From Sphingomonas elodea ATCC 31461 (GTDB lineage: Bacteria > Pseudomonadota > Alphaproteobacteria > Sphingomonadales > Sphingomonadaceae): a DNA stretch of 36,183 bases. Shown here one piece after another: positions 15,997-23,104 of the stretch. Location: positions 1 to 36,183 of the forward strand of contig NZ_AGFU01000071.1 in NCBI RefSeq assembly GCF_000226955.1. Reading direction: 5' to 3'. Made by a program: the position numbers and the translations under genes. The notes below the pieces were generated by a model. It searched no databases. It saw only the letters and a list, made by a program, of their open reading frames with translations, and was not told the origin of the DNA. How positions within the stretch are numbered: the stretch's first letter is position 1; every line of letters starts with the position of its first letter.

Positions 15997-17385
15997 TCAA
16001 TGCGCCGCCTGCTCGCCGCGGACGATGCCGCTCTTGGCCAACTGGTCGTCGATCTGCGCCATCAGGCGATCGAGACCCGCCTGGTCCTTCGCCTCGGCGC
16101 GCGCGACGAGCACGTCCTGGGTGTTCGACGCACGCAGCAGCCACCAGCCGTCGTCGGTGTTGACCCGCGCGCCGTCGGTGCGGTCGACCTGGGCGCCGTC
16201 CGCCTCGAGACGGTCGAGCACTTCCTCGACGACCGGGAACTTGCGGCTCTCGTCGACCTGGAAGCGCATCTCCGGCGTGTTGACCATCGCCGGCATCTCG
16301 TCCTTGAGCTGGGTGAGCGACTTGCCGATCACGTGCACCGCCTGGATCAGGCGGATCGCGGCGTACTGGGCATCGTCGAAGCCGTAATAGTCCTGCGCGA
16401 AGAAGATGTGGCCGCTCATCTCGCCCGCGAGCGGCGCGCCGGTTTCCTTCATCTTGGTCTTGATCAGGCTGTGGCCGGTCTTCCACATCACCGGCTTGCC
16501 GCCCAGCTCGGCGATCCGGTCGTAGAGCGCCTGGCTGGCCTTGACGTCGGCGATGATCGTCGCACCCGGATCGATGCGCAGCACCGGCTCGGCGAGGATG
16601 GCGAGCAGCTGGTCGCCCCACACCACCCGGCCCTGGCCGTCGATCGCGCCCAGCCGATCGCCGTCGCCATCGAAAGCGAGACCGAAATCGAGGTTCTTCT
16701 CCGCGACGAGCTTCTTCAGATCGGCGAGGTTCTTTTCCTCGGTAGGATCAGGATGATGATTGGGGAAATTACCGTCCACATCGGTGAACAGCGTATGGTG
16801 CTCACCCGGCAGCAGCTTGACGAGCTTCTCGATCACCGGGCCGGCGGCGCCGTTGCCCGCGTCCCAGCCGATCTTGTACGCGCCGCCGGCATAGCCCGCG
16901 ATCAGACGGCTGACATAGAGGTCCTCGATGTCGGCATCGGTCACGGTCTCGGTGCCGTCGCCGTCTTCCCAGTCGCCTTCCGCCGCCATCTTGCCCAGCG
17001 TCTGGATGTCCTGGCCGAAGAACGAGCGGTGCTGGAACACCATCTTGAAGCCATTGTAGTTGCCGGGATTATGGCTGCCGGTAATCTGGATGCCGCCATC
17101 CACCTCCAGCGTTGCCTCGGCATAATATAGCATCGGCGTGGGGCCCATGCCGGTGCGCACCACGTCGCAGCCCGACGCGGTCAGGCCCTCGATCAGCGCG
17201 GCCTCGAGCATCGGCGAGGAAACGCGGCCATCGCGGCCCACCGCCACCCGGCGGCCGCCGGCGCGGCGCAGCAGCGTCGCGAAGCCGCGGCCGATCGCAC
17301 GGGCGTCGTCCGGGCCCAGCGTCTTCCCCACGATCCCGCGGATGTCGTACTCGCGCAGCGACGTCGGATCGAAACGGTGCGTCAT
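15997..17385 (-). CDS. Phosphomannomutase/phosphoglucomutase
   Basis: This 462-residue enzyme of the alpha-D-phosphohexomutase family interconverts mannose or glucose 1- and 6-phosphates for exopolysaccharide and LPS sugars. The phosphoserine loop is ITGSHNPGNYNG (Ser104), the Mg loop FDGDGDRLG (about 239-244), the sugar loop GEMSGHIFF and the phosphate-binding loop LRASNTQD. It resembles AlgC/ManB-type bifunctional enzymes more than PNP-specific or GlmM forms. ATG 17385 is followed by a normal N-terminal LREYDIRGIVG. It ends in a strong terminator and lies downstream of the J-domain gene with a 140-bp gap, so it probably has its own promoter in that AT-richer gap. Confidence 0.92.
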   Translation of the reverse strand: MTHRFDPTSLREYDIRGIVGKTLGPDDARAIGRGFATLLRRAGGRRVAVGRDGRVSSPMLEAALIEGLTASGCDVVRTGMGPTPMLYYAEATLEVDGGIQITGSHNPGNYNGFKMVFQHRSFFGQDIQTLGKMAAEGDWEDGDGTETVTDADIEDLYVSRLIAGYAGGAYKIGWDAGNGAAGPVIEKLVKLLPGEHHTLFTDVDGNFPNHHPDPTEEKNLADLKKLVAEKNLDFGLAFDGDGDRLGAIDGQGRVVWGDQLLAILAEPVLRIDPGATIIADVKASQALYDRIAELGGKPVMWKTGHSLIKTKMKETGAPLAGEMSGHIFFAQDYYGFDDAQYAAIRLIQAVHVIGKSLTQLKDEMPAMVNTPEMRFQVDESRKFPVVEEVLDRLEADGAQVDRTDGARVNTDDGWWLLRASNTQDVLVARAEAKDQAGLDRLMAQIDDQLAKSGIVRGEQAAH

Positions 17386-17525
17386 TCATGCCCTCCCGAA
17401 GGTAAAGATGCGTGCCTCTTCCGCGACTCGAATGGAAGTTTCAAGACGCGCCGTGCACGGAAAGATTAATAATTTTTGCACTGCAGCATAGTTGCCGGCA
17501 AAATGTTACGTGCGGAGGACGGTCC

Positions 17526-17789
17526 TCAACCGCGCAGCAACGTGTCACGCGCCAGATTGATCCGCCGGGTAAGCTCCGCCGAACCGCCACGATCGGGATG
17601 GACCGCCGAAACGAGCCGCCGATGCGCCGCGCGGATCTCGTCCGGCCCCGCCTGTCCGTCCACGCCCAGAATCGCGCGCGCCTCGCCTTCGCCCAGGCGA
17701 GGCGGCGGCGCAGGCGGGATCTTCGGCCTGGGCTGCAACCAGCGCCACAGGACATAGAGCAGCGCGGCGACCAGGAGAACCTTCGCCAT
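17526..17789 (-). CDS. Membrane-anchored small J-domain protein
   Basis: This 87-residue protein has one N-terminal membrane helix (VLLVAALLYVLWRWL), a proline-rich linker and a C-terminal J domain. The HPD signature appears as AVHPDRGGSAELTRRINLA, preceded by the helix ending EIRAAHRRLVS. This layout resembles Tim14/Pam18-type J proteins, which stimulate a DnaK/Hsp70 ATPase at a membrane. The helix I part is short (EARAILGVDG). The ATG overlaps the mipZ stop (TGATG), so the two are translated together. The client is unknown. Confidence 0.82.
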   Translation of the reverse strand: MAKVLLVAALLYVLWRWLQPRPKIPPAPPPRLGEGEARAILGVDGQAGPDEIRAAHRRLVSAVHPDRGGSAELTRRINLARDTLLRG

Positions 17790-18583
17790 CAGGCGAACAG
17801 CGGCGCGTTGACGTCGGGGAGGGCCAGGCCCGCCATCATCTCGCGCAGCTCCTGCCGCGCCGCGACATGGCTGAGCCCCATTTCGCCGAACTCGCGCGAG
17901 TCGAGCATCGTCAGCCCCTGCGGGAACAGTTCGCGATAGATCACGCGTTCTGAAAGTCCCGAAATCACCCGGAAGCCGACGCGCTTGGACAGCTGGTCGA
18001 TCGCCTCGGACACGCGCTTCATGTTGCGCGCCTCGATATGCTGCATGCGGTTGCGCAGCACCACCCAGTCGATCGTCTCGCCGTCCGCCTTGGCGCGGCG
18101 CTTGCGCGATTCCCAGATCATTTCCGAATAGAAGCTGGGCCGCGTCACCCGGAAGCTGTCCGGATCGACCTGGCCGATCAGGTCGAAATCGACGAAGCTG
18201 TCGTTCATCGGCGTGACCAGCGTATCGGCGTTGGTGACCGAGATGCGGGCGAACTTGTCGTCGCGGCCGGGCGTGTCGATCACCAGGAAGTCGGCGCCCT
18301 CGCCCAGCCGATCGAGCGTTTCGGTGAAGAAGTCCATGCTCTCGCCGTCGTGCGTCTCGTAGACCGGCATCGGCAGGTCGCGGCCGGTACGGCGCATCGT
18401 TGCCAGGCGATTGTCGAGATAGCGGCCCATCGTTCGCTGGCGGTGATCCAGATCGAAACAGGCGACACGCGCGCCCTTGAATGCCAGCGCGATCGCGGCG
18501 TGAACCGCGGTCGTCGACTTGCCCGTGCCGCCTTTCTCGTTGGCAAAAACCAGCACATGCAGGCGTTTGGCGGGCTGATTCAA
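17789..18583 (-). CDS. mipZ: MipZ-type division-plane positioning ATPase
   Basis: This ParA/MinD-superfamily ATPase has a deviant Walker A (ANEKGGTGKSTTAVH), switch regions CFDLDHRQRTMGRYLDNR and VIDTPGRDD, and the MipZ-like stretch PMNDSFVDFDLIGQVD. In Caulobacter MipZ forms a gradient from ParB at the poles and blocks FtsZ away from mid-cell. I set the start at TTG 18583 (264 residues): AAGGA lies 9 nt upstream and the protein then begins MNQPAKRLHVLVFANEKGG. An in-frame ATG at 18646 would add 21 residues but has no ribosome site and would leave only 17 bp to panC. The start is uncertain, the identity is not. Confidence 0.88.
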   Translation of the reverse strand: MNQPAKRLHVLVFANEKGGTGKSTTAVHAAIALAFKGARVACFDLDHRQRTMGRYLDNRLATMRRTGRDLPMPVYETHDGESMDFFTETLDRLGEGADFLVIDTPGRDDKFARISVTNADTLVTPMNDSFVDFDLIGQVDPDSFRVTRPSFYSEMIWESRKRRAKADGETIDWVVLRNRMQHIEARNMKRVSEAIDQLSKRVGFRVISGLSERVIYRELFPQGLTMLDSREFGEMGLSHVAARQELREMMAGLALPDVNAPLFA

Positions 18584-18663
18584 CGCGGCTATTCCTTCAC
18601 TTGATCGTAGCGCCTCCCCCCCATAGAAGGCGCCGCTTCCGTTCATATCGAAAGTGCCCAAGC

Positions 18664-19497
18664 GTGCAAACCGTTCGCCAGATCGACGACCTTCGCAAGG
18701 CGCTGGACGCCTTTCGCAGCGAAGGCGCTCGGCTGGCCTTCGTTCCCACCATGGGCGCGCTGCATGACGGGCATATGGCGCTGGTGGAGGCCGCCAAGCG
18801 CGCCGGGACCCGGGTGATCGTGTCGATCTTCGTCAATCCGATCCAGTTCGGACCAAATGAGGACCTGGGCAAGTATCCGCGGCGGGAACAGGCCGATTCG
18901 CGGATGCTCGCCAATGCGGGGGTGGACCTGCTGTGGATGCCGACGCCCGAGATCATGTACCCGCAAGGCTTTGCTACCACCGTGCGCGTATCCGGCGTCA
19001 GCGAACCGCTCGACGGTGCCCATCGCCCCGGCCATTTCGACGGCGTCGCAACGGTGGTCTCGAAGCTGTTCAACCAGGTCCGCCCCGATGTCGCACTCTT
19101 CGGGGAGAAGGACTGGCAGCAGCTTCAGGTCATCCGCCGGATGGTCGCCGACCTCGACATGCCCGTCGAGATCCAGGGCGTACCCACCCAGCGCGAGGAT
19201 GACGGCCTCGCCCTTTCCTCGCGCAACGCCTATCTTATGCCCGAGGATCGCGCCCGTGCGATAGCGCTGCCCCGCGCGCTGGGCGCCGCCGCCAAGACGA
19301 TCGGCGAGGGCGGCGACCGGGAAGCGGCGCTTGTCCAGGCGCGCGAGTCGCTGGCCGCCGCCGGGTTCGAGATCGACTATGTCGCACTGGTCGATGGCGA
19401 TTCGCTCGGTGATCCGGTGGACGGCAAGCCGATGCGGCTCCTCGCCGCGGCCCGGATCGGCGGCACCCGCCTGATCGACAATATTCCCGTCCTCTGA
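18664..19497 (+). CDS. panC: Pantothenate synthetase (pantoate-beta-alanine ligase)
   Basis: This 277-residue enzyme joins pantoate and beta-alanine with ATP to make pantothenate, the precursor of coenzyme A. The nucleotidyl-transferase HxGH-type motif appears as PTMGALHDGHMALV. IFVNPIQFGPNEDLGKYPR follows, then DVALFGEKDWQQL with the KDxQQ pattern, and the KMSKS-like region DGLALSSRNAYL. GTG 18664 gives the usual start MQTVRQIDDLRK and is used because no in-frame ATG precedes it nearby. A clear intrinsic terminator follows the stop, so the gene is probably a single-gene unit, divergent from mipZ. Confidence 0.93.
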   Translation: MQTVRQIDDLRKALDAFRSEGARLAFVPTMGALHDGHMALVEAAKRAGTRVIVSIFVNPIQFGPNEDLGKYPRREQADSRMLANAGVDLLWMPTPEIMYPQGFATTVRVSGVSEPLDGAHRPGHFDGVATVVSKLFNQVRPDVALFGEKDWQQLQVIRRMVADLDMPVEIQGVPTQREDDGLALSSRNAYLMPEDRARAIALPRALGAAAKTIGEGGDREAALVQARESLAAAGFEIDYVALVDGDSLGDPVDGKPMRLLAAARIGGTRLIDNIPVL

Positions 19498-19505
19498 AGA
19501 ACTAC

Positions 19506-19529
19506 GGTTAAGCAGCTTAACCTTTTATT
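19506..19529 (+). terminator. Intrinsic terminator after panC
   Basis: GGTTAAG, loop CAG and CTTAACC form a perfect 7-bp stem at 19506-19522, directly followed by TTTTATT. It starts 9 bp after the panC stop. The form is a textbook rho-independent terminator, unusual here because most gene ends in the window lack a T-run. Confidence 0.82.
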
Positions 19530-19584
19530 GTCCGTTCGCCCCCAGATTTGGCTCCTGCGAGGGAGCTGAACAGGGAATGCCGCG

Positions 19585-19881
19585 ATGGCGAACAGTGAGA
19601 AGAGTGCCCGATTTCTGATCGAAAGCCGCCTGCGCGATGCAGCACGCGGCAGTGCCGATGCCTGTTTCGATCTGGGCGTCGTCTATTCCAGCGGTGCCGA
19701 GGGCGTCGCGATCGACCTGGTCGAAGCACATAAATGGTTCAACATCGCCGCGATGACGGGCAGCAGCGAAGCCCAGGCCTGCCGCGCCGAGATCGCCGAG
19801 GACATGACCGCGCGCGAGATCATCGAGGCGCAGAAGGCCGCGCGCGCCTGGCTGCGCGGGCTGGAGAGCCGCGCCGCCTGA
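19585..19881 (+). CDS. Small Sel1-repeat-like (TPR) protein
   Basis: This 98-residue helical protein has one or two Sel1-like repeats: ARGSADACFDLGVVYSSG, then VEAHKWFNIAAMTGSSEAQ, with the typical A-x-x-L-G-x-x-Y and W-F-x-x-A pattern. Such repeats form helical pairs that bind partner proteins. There is no signal peptide, so it is probably cytosolic. ATG 19585 has AGGG about 10 nt upstream. It is isolated between the panC terminator and a convergent lipoprotein gene 7 bp away. The partner is unknown. Confidence 0.75.
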   Translation: MANSEKSARFLIESRLRDAARGSADACFDLGVVYSSGAEGVAIDLVEAHKWFNIAAMTGSSEAQACRAEIAEDMTAREIIEAQKAARAWLRGLESRAA

Positions 19882-19888
19882 GCGCCGG

Positions 19889-20353
19889 TCAGCGGGCCTT
19901 GTCTCCCCAACTGATCGTCGCGCGGGTGCGGCCGGCATGTTCGTCCACCACCACGCGCAGGCTGCGTGCCGCCTCTTCGCCTGCCTCGTAGCTGAACGAC
20001 GTCTCCCGCCGATATTTGAGGCCGGACGCGTTCGCCTGCGCACGCGACCAGCCGAGCACGTCCTTCACGGACGCGTCGCTTTCATAGACCAGGTTGCCGC
20101 TGACGTGGCGCCCGTCGAGCCCATCCGGCGCGGCGGTGCAGCTGAGGATGGTGGCGCCTTCATAGACGGGCACGAAGTCGGGCCGGTTGCCGCAATCGAC
20201 CGCGGCCGCGACATTGGCCGGCACCCCGGACGCGGCCGCCGCGGCGACATTCTGGCCGACGGGATCGTCGGTCGTTCGCTCGCCCCGCCCGCAGGCGGCG
20301 AGCACCAGCAATATCGCCCCAGCCGCCCAGCGGCGAACCTCCCCGTTCCGCAT
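19889..20353 (-). CDS. Putative lipoprotein of unknown function
   Basis: This is a 154-residue protein. The signal segment RRWAAGAILLVLAAC ends in a lipobox with Cys21, so it should be a lipoprotein. The mature part has a low-complexity Ala/Val linker and then a small mixed alpha/beta domain. That domain holds FVPVYEGATILSC, a strand GNLVYESDASV and a helix VLGWSRAQANASGLKY. The pattern of a 'PVYEGA' strand and a helix ending in a 'Y' is seen in several uncharacterised bacterial lipoproteins, but I recognise no family. It is divergent from the GT-C-like gene with a 145-bp gap between them. Confidence 0.7.
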   Translation of the reverse strand: MRNGEVRRWAAGAILLVLAACGRGERTTDDPVGQNVAAAAASGVPANVAAAVDCGNRPDFVPVYEGATILSCTAAPDGLDGRHVSGNLVYESDASVKDVLGWSRAQANASGLKYRRETSFSYEAGEEAARSLRVVVDEHAGRTRATISWGDKAR

Positions 20354-20498
20354 CCTGCCCTCCGAACCGTTCGTCTACAGCCTGCAACGGCGGGGCGACG
20401 ACTTTGCTCCCCGCACACGAAAGCGGCTGACGCACGCGCGCGGTTCGTCTAGCGCAGTTCCATCGCCGCATCGCGAGAACGGGCGGACGAGGGGGGAC

Positions 20499-22181
20499 AT
20501 GACCGCACGGCATCCGGACAGCGCAGGCGCGAGTGCAACGCCGGTCCGCGCCCTGCTGCCGCTCTTCGGCACGCTGCTGGCGCTGGCCGTGGCGGGCGGG
20601 CTGCTCGTCTATGGCGCGGGTCGCGGCATCGATCTGACCGACGAGATCTTTTACCTCGTCTGGGCGCGCGATCCCGAGGCCTACGCGCTGCTCTATCAGC
20701 CCTTCGGCTATCTGCTCCACCCGCTCTACGCGCTGGCCGGCGGCGACGTGCAGCGGTACCGGCTGCTCGGCTTCGCGATCACGGCGGGAGCCGGAGCGCT
20801 GCTCGGCGCGCACGTGGCGACCGCCCCGGGCGACCGGCTTCGCTTCGCCCTGTTCGGCGCGGCCGCCGCGCTGGTGGTCTATTTTCCCTGGATCGTCACG
20901 CCCAGCTACAACTCCACCGCCAATGTCGGCGCCATGCTGGTGCTGGCGGGCGTCGCGATCCTGTGGCGCACGGAGCGACGGCCGGCGGCTGGCGCAGCAC
21001 GCGTCGTGATCGCGGTCGGGCTCTGCGCCGCCGCCTTCGCCAAGCCGCCGTTGTTCGCGCTGGCCTGCGTGCTGCTGATCCTTCTCGCGGGGGGATCGCT
21101 GCGGCATCATCGCAGGCGGAGCGGCGACCTGCTCGTGGCCTTGGCCCTTACCCCGCTGCTGATCAACCTGTTCCTGCCGCTCAACCGCATCCCCGCCCTG
21201 CTCGCACGAATTTCGGCCAGCCAGCGCATCCTGGCGCTGCCCAACACGCCGACCCACCTGCCGATCAAGGTGCTGGAGGACTGGGCCGCGGTGCCGCTGC
21301 TGCTGAGCGGCGCGACACTGGCGGTGCTGGCCGCGCTGGCGCTGTGGCGGACACGCTGGTCGGCATGGGCGGGCCATGCGGGCATCGCGCTCGCACTGCT
21401 CTATCTGGCCCTGACCGTACCCGAGACGCTGGACGGCAGCATTCCCGAATTTCCAGGCCTCGCGCTGATGCTCATCGCCGCAGGCTATGCGGTCCTGGTG
21501 GCAAGGCGCGACCTGCTGCTGACCACGCTGCTGATCGTCGCTCCGTTCGCCGTGGCGCTGGGCACGTTCAACAATCAATGGGCACAGCTCGATTTCAGCA
21601 TGGTGTTCCCGCTGCTCGCGCTGTTCCGGCTGGCGAGCGAGGACCCCGTCCGCTGGCGACAGGGGGCTGCCTATGCGCTGAGCATCGCCGCCGCGCCGCT
21701 GCTGTTGCTCGCCGCGGCGCAGTCGCCCTACAGCCTGCCGGCCTCGCTGTTCGCCCAGCGGATCCCGGTGACACACCCGATCACCGGCAGCCGCCTGATG
21801 GTGGACGCCGAAACCGCTGCCTTCCTGGGCGCCGCCCACGACCGGGCGGACGGCGCGCTGCTGGTCGATCTCTCGGGAACCGGGCCGGGCGTCGCCGCGG
21901 CGCTGGGGGCGAAGGCACCGGTGCTGCTCTGGCTCAATCCGGCGACGGCGACCTGGCCCGATGTCGTGTGGGATCGCCTGAGCGAGGCGGAGCGGACCCG
22001 CGCCTGGTTCGTGGTGCCGGTGCTGCCGCTGTTCGCGCCCTCGGGACCGGCGCGGTGGCTAGTCGCACACCGCGGCGCCTATTGCGCCCTGCGGCTGCCC
22101 CAGATGACCTTCTGGTGGGAGGAGCGGGCGCTGGAAGTGTGGCGGCCCTGCGCCGCGCCCGCCAAGGGCGCAGGCCGCTGA
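20499..22181 (+). CDS. Polytopic membrane protein, GT-C glycosyltransferase-like
   Basis: This 560-residue protein has roughly ten or more hydrophobic helices (for example PLFGTLLALAVAGGLLVYGA and DLLVALALTPLLINLFL). The first loop carries an acidic pair in IDLTDEIFYLVWARDPEAY followed by QPFGYLLHPLYAL, which is the GT-C (ArnT/PMT-like) layout where the acidic residue in loop 1 is catalytic. The last ~110 residues form a soluble domain with two cysteines (GAYCALRLP, WRPCAAP). GT-C enzymes use lipid-linked sugars to glycosylate lipids or proteins. The donor and acceptor are unknown. ATG 20499 is preceded by GAGGGGGG. No other glycan genes are nearby. Confidence 0.7.
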   Translation: MTARHPDSAGASATPVRALLPLFGTLLALAVAGGLLVYGAGRGIDLTDEIFYLVWARDPEAYALLYQPFGYLLHPLYALAGGDVQRYRLLGFAITAGAGALLGAHVATAPGDRLRFALFGAAAALVVYFPWIVTPSYNSTANVGAMLVLAGVAILWRTERRPAAGAARVVIAVGLCAAAFAKPPLFALACVLLILLAGGSLRHHRRRSGDLLVALALTPLLINLFLPLNRIPALLARISASQRILALPNTPTHLPIKVLEDWAAVPLLLSGATLAVLAALALWRTRWSAWAGHAGIALALLYLALTVPETLDGSIPEFPGLALMLIAAGYAVLVARRDLLLTTLLIVAPFAVALGTFNNQWAQLDFSMVFPLLALFRLASEDPVRWRQGAAYALSIAAAPLLLLAAAQSPYSLPASLFAQRIPVTHPITGSRLMVDAETAAFLGAAHDRADGALLVDLSGTGPGVAAALGAKAPVLLWLNPATATWPDVVWDRLSEAERTRAWFVVPVLPLFAPSGPARWLVAHRGAYCALRLPQMTFWWEERALEVWRPCAAPAKGAGR

Positions 22182-22188
22182 AGGCCGA

Positions 22189-22770
22189 TCAGAACGGCAC
22201 GTCGTCGTCCAGATCGTCCGGGAAGCCACCGCCGAAGCCGCCGGCGCTCGACGCACCACCGCCGCTGCGCTGGCCGCCGCCGTTGAAATTGTTGCCGCCG
22301 CGACCCGCCGGCGCACCGCCGCCGAAGCCGCCGCCACCGCCGCCGAACGACTCGTCCGCACCCCAGTCATCGCCGCCGCCGCTACGGCCGCCGCCCATGC
22401 CACCGCCCTGGCCGCCACCGGGGCCGTCGAGCAGCACCATCTGCGCATTGAAGCCCTGCAGCACGATCTCGGTGGAGTAGCGATCCGCGCCGCTCTGGTC
22501 CTGCCACTTGCGGGTCTGCAACTGGCCTTCGAGATACACCTTGCTGCCCTTGCGCAGATAGCGCTCGGCGACATTGGCGAGACCTTCGGAGAAGATCTTC
22601 ACCGTGTGCCACTCGGTCTTTTCCTTGCGCTCGCCGCTGTTGCGATCCTTCCAGCTCTCCGACGTGGCGATGCGCAGCTCGACCACCTTGCCGCCGTTCT
22701 GGAACGCCCGGCTCTCGGGGTCGCGCCCCAGATTGCCGACGAGGATCACCTTGTTGACGCTGCCCGCCAT
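22189..22770 (-). CDS. ssb: Single-stranded DNA-binding protein
   Basis: This is a 193-residue SSB. The OB-fold N-terminus is [18 protein letters not shown], with [16 protein letters not shown] and [18 protein letters not shown] following. Residues of about 115-180 are a long Gly-rich flexible linker. The acidic tip ends DDDVPF, the conserved peptide that recruits replication and repair proteins. It binds ssDNA as a tetramer during replication, recombination and repair. GGAG lies 10 nt before the ATG. It is divergent from the DUF4169 gene by 62 bp and converges within 7 bp on the GT-C-like gene. Confidence 0.96.
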   Translation of the reverse strand: MAGSVNKVILVGNLGRDPESRAFQNGGKVVELRIATSESWKDRNSGERKEKTEWHTVKIFSEGLANVAERYLRKGSKVYLEGQLQTRKWQDQSGADRYSTEIVLQGFNAQMVLLDGPGGGQGGGMGGGRSGGGDDWGADESFGGGGGGFGGGAPAGRGGNNFNGGGQRSGGGASSAGGFGGGFPDDLDDDVPF

Positions 22771-22832
22771 GCTGCAAAAACTCCGATATACGATGGTTCG
22801 CCCGCACGAAGGGGCGCTAGAAAGACTCTGGT

Positions 22833-23018
22833 ATGGCCGAGATCATTAACCTGAACAAAGCAAGAAAAGCGAGAGCGAAAGCGTCGGCCGCTGCGGAGGC
22901 CGAGGCCAATCGCGCCCGCTTCGGCCGCACCAGGGCGGAAAAGGCGCGGGACGCCGCCGAGGCCGAGCGGAAGGTCCGCACACTCGATCAGGCAAAGCGC
23001 GAGACGCCGGACGAATAG
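22833..23018 (+). CDS. DUF4169 family small protein
   Basis: This 61-residue, highly charged, mostly helical protein begins [17 protein letters not shown] and contains the [21 protein letters not shown] core typical of DUF4169 proteins, which are common and unassigned in alphaproteobacteria. It is probably a coiled helix and cytosolic. It lies 62 bp from ssb on the opposite strand and 86 bp before the helicase gene. A nested inverted repeat follows directly, overlapping its stop codon. Confidence 0.82.
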   Translation: MAEIINLNKARKARAKASAAAEAEANRARFGRTRAEKARDAAEAERKVRTLDQAKRETPDE

Positions 23019-23064
23019 CGAGAATCTTCGGTTCGAGGGGTGGATCACTCCGCCGCATTCTCGC
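23018..23064 (+). other. Nested inverted repeat after the DUF4169 gene
   Basis: An outer 8-bp inverted repeat (gcgagaat at 23018-23025 with attctcgc at 23057-23064) encloses an inner one, GGGGTG-GAT-CACTCC at 23037-23051 with one G-T pair. The structure begins at the last base of the DUF4169 stop codon and lies before the helicase gene. There is no T-run. It could be a terminator or an mRNA structure. Confidence 0.4.
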
Positions 23065-23104
23065 TGTCAAACCGGAACGCATCGTGTACAACACTTCCAG
23101 TACG

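Noticed and set aside
19506-19522. CtrA-like box TTAA...TTAA after panC
   Set aside because: The spacing between the two TTAA is 5, not the 7 of the CtrA consensus. The perfect stem followed by TTTTATT right after a stop codon is better explained as a terminator.
22771-22832. LexA (SOS) box between ssb and the DUF4169 gene
   Set aside because: The alphaproteobacterial LexA motif is GTTC-N7-GTTC. The gap has one GTTC (in ggttcgcccgcacgaagg) with no second copy at that spacing.
23030-23052. tRNA-like T-arm (GGTTCGA) or an anti-Shine-Dalgarno-like GGATCACTCC
   Set aside because: There is no acceptor or anticodon stem around it, and the resemblance to the 16S 3' end is a chance 10-mer within an inverted repeat.
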